NCBI GenBank assembly: GCA_027482985.1
Contig: JAIXVO010000001.1
Coordinates: 1-6,186 of the forward strand
Reading direction: 5' to 3'
Length of the DNA stretch: 6,186 nucleotides
From: Cyanobacteriota bacterium
Lineage (GTDB): Bacteria > Cyanobacteriota > Cyanobacteriia > Leptolyngbyales > Leptolyngbyaceae
The notes under the pieces are model-generated. The model did not search any database and was not told the DNA's origin. It was given only the letters and a program-made list of their open reading frames with translations. Below are positions 4,864-6,186 of the stretch, piece by piece; the first letter of the stretch is position 1, and each line of letters opens with the position of its first letter. A program made the translations under genes and the position numbers.

Positions 4864-5070
4864 TTACAAATCCTCTGCTGTCAGATCAGCCAGTTTCATG
4901 ATTGATTTCAGGGTTCCTATTTTTAGGTCTTTGTTGGAATGCACTGGAATGGAGAGAATTGGATCTACCCCTGATTTCTCATAAATATGATGGCTACCCG
5001 TCACTTTCCGCAGAACCCAGCCTTTTTGCTCAACAATGGAGCACAGCTTTTTTCCAGAGACCGATTTCAT
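4864..5070 (-). CDS. hicA: HicA toxin, mRNA interferase
   Basis: This protein of 68 residues is of typical HicA size, with the double-stranded RNA-binding-like fold that cuts mRNA. Residues 4-10 (VSGKKLC) and 18-24 (WVLRKVT) form the N-terminal helix and strand. G25-S26-H27-H28-I29-Y30 is the family catalytic patch, with H27 in the expected active position. IPVHSNKDLKIGTLKSIMK (41-59) is the conserved C-terminal part. ATG 5070 overlaps the hicB stop as ATGA, so translation is coupled. The antitoxin-first order is common outside enterobacteria. Nothing looks inactivated. Confidence 0.92.
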   Translation of the reverse strand: MKSVSGKKLCSIVEQKGWVLRKVTGSHHIYEKSGVDPILSIPVHSNKDLKIGTLKSIMKLADLTAEDL

Positions 5071-5270
5071 AGCGCGATCTCGACAATTTCCCCTGTCTCT
5101 TCTGGCATGCGAGATTCATTGGCGACATCAAGCCATCCTTGAATCGCATCTTTGAGGTTGGCGATGAGTTCTTCCCAGGTGTCACCTTCCGTAATACACC
5201 CTGGTAAAGCGGGCACTTCTGCCCAGTACCCACCCTCTTCAGCAGGATGAACAATGGCTTTGAGTTTCAT
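5067..5270 (-). CDS. hicB: HicB antitoxin, short form
   Basis: This protein of 67 residues shows the HicB partial RNase H-like fold: MKLKAIV (1-7), GGYWAEVPALPGCITEGDT (13-31) and EELIANLKDAIQGWLDVA (33-50). It should bind HicA and block its active site. At this length there is no room for the C-terminal DNA-binding domain found in longer HicB proteins, so self-repression would need another factor. ATG 5270 fits the family start. An in-frame GTG at 5285 would add five residues, but its AAGGA lies only about two bases away. The gene is followed by hicA in an ATGA overlap and preceded by an MNT remnant on the same strand. Confidence 0.9.
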   Translation of the reverse strand: MKLKAIVHPAEEGGYWAEVPALPGCITEGDTWEELIANLKDAIQGWLDVANESRMPEETGEIVEIAL

Positions 5271-5292
5271 GGCTATTGATTTCACAATCCTT

Positions 5293-5511
5293 CTATCCCA
5301 ATCTTAGCAGGAGGAGCGTTAAGCGAATCTTTGCGCTCATCTGAGTGGTGGATTCTGCTTGCAGGCGTTGATAAGGTGTGTAAAAAGCGATCGCGAGGGC
5401 TGCCTGTCGCTGTTGTTCGAGTGATGGCAGGGGGGAGAGGGGGCGATCGCACGGCGTGGATTCAACCAGAGTGACCCGTCTGAACAATTTCCTGATGCTG
5501 GACTTTATCAA
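5293..5511 (-). pseudogene. MNT remnant, N-terminal leader joined to a short tail
   Basis: On the minus strand CGGGTCACT is followed by CTGGTT (5469-5464), where the fused MNT-HEPN gene has ATGGTT. LSPLPSLEQQRQAALAIA then matches LTPLPPLEQRRQEALAIA. After this the frame runs into a short unrelated or rearranged tail and stops at 5293, without GS or D-x-D motifs. The tail holds ATGAGCGC (about 5336-5329), the same eight bases as the internal HEPN start of the fused gene. The middle of the MNT gene may therefore have been cut out, leaving both ends. An extra HIP1 octamer (5443-5450) interrupts the C-rich part. A TTG at 5511 could open the frame, but the product would have no catalytic site. Confidence 0.6.
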
Positions 5512-5525
5512 GTTTCGATGAAACT
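5511..5525. promoter_or_regulatory. Short inverted repeat upstream of the ABC permease
   Basis: AGTTTC and GAAACT (5511-5516 and 5520-5525) form 6-bp arms around a GAT loop, about 120 bases before the permease ATG and at the upstream edge of the last MNT remnant. It may be a small operator. There is no T-run to suggest termination. The rest of 5526-5643 shows no gene and no clear promoter. Confidence 0.2.
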
Positions 5526-5643
5526 GGCAAAATCCCTCCGAGTTTGTCCTGACCTGCGGTTAAGTTACAGAAGGTTAATGTAGGAACGACTGGGGTGCAG
5601 CGAAATTCAAAACCGAATGTCAATTGGGGATGTGGTCTAACCC

Positions 5644-6186
5644 ATGCAAGAACGATTGAAAGCAAATTCTGCCCCTGAATTAATTATTGAGGCGGGAAGA
5701 ACGGAACGCCAATATTGGAAGGACATCTGGAAATATCGCGAGCTATTTTACTTCCTGGCGTGGCGAGATATTTTAGTCCGCTATAAACAGACGGCGATCG
5801 GGTTAATTTGGGCGCTGATTCGACCTTTTTTGACGATGGTGGTGTTTACAGTAGTGTTTGGACGGCTAGCAAATTTACCGTCTGAAGGCGATGCCCCTTA
5901 TCCGATCATGGTTTTTGCGGCTTTATTGCCGTGGCAGTTTTTTGCGAATGCGCTCAGTGAGTGTAGTAATAGTTTGATTGCCAATTCCAATTTGATTTCT
6001 AAGGTCTATTTTCCCCGCTTAATTGTGCCCACCAGTGCGGTGATTGTGAGTTTTGTAGACTTTATGATTTCGGGCATCATTTTGCTGGGGTTGATGGCCT
6101 GGTATAACTATGTCCCCGGTTGGCAAATTTTGACGCTGCCGTTATTTATTGGAATTGCCTTTGCGGCGGCGATGGGATCTGGTTTA
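5644..6186 (+). CDS. ABC-2 type permease for polysaccharide export, partial
   Basis: 181 codons run from ATG 5644 to the window edge; the family is usually about 260-280 residues, so the C-terminal third is missing. It matches the Wzm/KpsM/TagG permease family, which with a nucleotide-binding partner exports O-antigen, capsule or other glycans across the inner membrane. Visible marks are an amphipathic cytoplasmic N-terminus with WRDILVRYKQTAIGLIWALIRP (40-61, family pattern RD..vRYkqs.lG..W...P), hydrophobic segments around 55-74, 88-105, 131-153 and 161-181, and LISKVYFPRLIVP (117-129), a hallmark of the family. No strong ribosome binding site is close; GGGGA at 5626-5630 is 13 bases away. 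The ATPase gene is expected just downstream, outside the window. The exact glycan cannot be inferred. Confidence 0.9.
   Translation, partial: MQERLKANSAPELIIEAGRTERQYWKDIWKYRELFYFLAWRDILVRYKQTAIGLIWALIRPFLTMVVFTVVFGRLANLPSEGDAPYPIMVFAALLPWQFFANALSECSNSLIANSNLISKVYFPRLIVPTSAVIVSFVDFMISGIILLGLMAWYNYVPGWQILTLPLFIGIAFAAAMGSGL

Larger units (their letters stand above)
777..5450. repeat. Dispersed HIP1 octamers (GCGATCGC)
   Basis: Fourteen perfect copies were found by eye, starting at 777, 1119, 1231, 1998, 2195, 3097, 3273, 3434, 3513, 3966, 4381, 4762, 5387 and 5443. HIP1 is the highly iterated palindrome of many cyanobacterial genomes. Chance would give far fewer than one in this length. All copies fall in the accessory block; the two flanking envelope genes have none in the parts seen. 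Confidence 0.85.

Noticed and set aside
5462..5665. Minus-strand open frame of 67 codons before the permease
   Set aside because: It has no recognisable domain or ribosome binding site, overlaps the MNT remnant in another frame, and crosses the permease start.
1..6186. tRNA, rRNA, transposase or phage attachment site
   Set aside because: No cloverleaf, rRNA-like stretch, transposase motif or terminal inverted repeats were seen. The repeats found are short and tied to the MNT cassettes or to HIP1/STRR families.

Overview
The window looks like chromosomal DNA of a cyanobacterium, probably a filamentous Leptolyngbya-like one. The genus is an inference. The evidence is about fourteen perfect copies of the HIP1 octamer GCGATCGC, one heptad repeat tract of the cyanobacterial STRR type, a secreted protein of cyanobacterial PEP-CTERM style, and a Uma2 protein of a subfamily common in these organisms.

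Layout. Positions 1-441 (minus) hold the 5' part of a secreted PEP-CTERM-like protein that runs off the left edge. Positions 442-935 are non-coding and carry several palindromes. From 936 to about 5510 lies an accessory block dominated by nucleotidyltransferase (MNT) and HEPN genes, the antitoxin and RNase-toxin pairs of HepT/MntA type. In order these are: a gutted pair (936-1294, plus); an intact pair (1287-2179, plus); a trace of a further cassette leader (2194-2295); a Uma2 endonuclease-like gene (2361-3152, plus); an MNT-HEPN gene read as one fused protein (4042-3221, minus); an intact MNT (4208-4531, plus) followed by a HEPN gene that has lost its middle (4524-4704); an MNT leader remnant (4858-4761, minus); an intact hicB-hicA toxin-antitoxin pair (5270-4864, minus); and a second MNT leader remnant (5511-5293, minus). 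From 5644 to the right edge is the N-terminal two thirds of an ABC-2 type permease for polysaccharide export (plus).

How the genes work together. Each intact MNT/HEPN pair should act as a toxin-antitoxin module: HEPN is an RNase with an R-x4-H-x-Y site, and MNT neutralises it by nucleotidylating the HEPN tyrosine. HicB blocks the RNase HicA. Uma2 is a putative PD-(D/E)XK nuclease often found as a mobile accessory gene. The block therefore looks like a defence or toxin-antitoxin hotspot between ordinary cell-envelope genes. At least six MNT loci can be recognised in about 4.6 kb, at different stages of decay.

Most interesting points: the graded decay of paralogous MNT/HEPN cassettes; a C5 run at the fusion joint where one base fewer would turn the fused protein into two ATGA-overlapping genes, with a ribosome binding site still present at the internal ATG; and repeats (a 34-bp cassette tail, a 37-bp duplicated gene end around a heptad tract, a shared MNT leader) that record how the block was assembled and trimmed. 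All reading was by eye. No database search was run.
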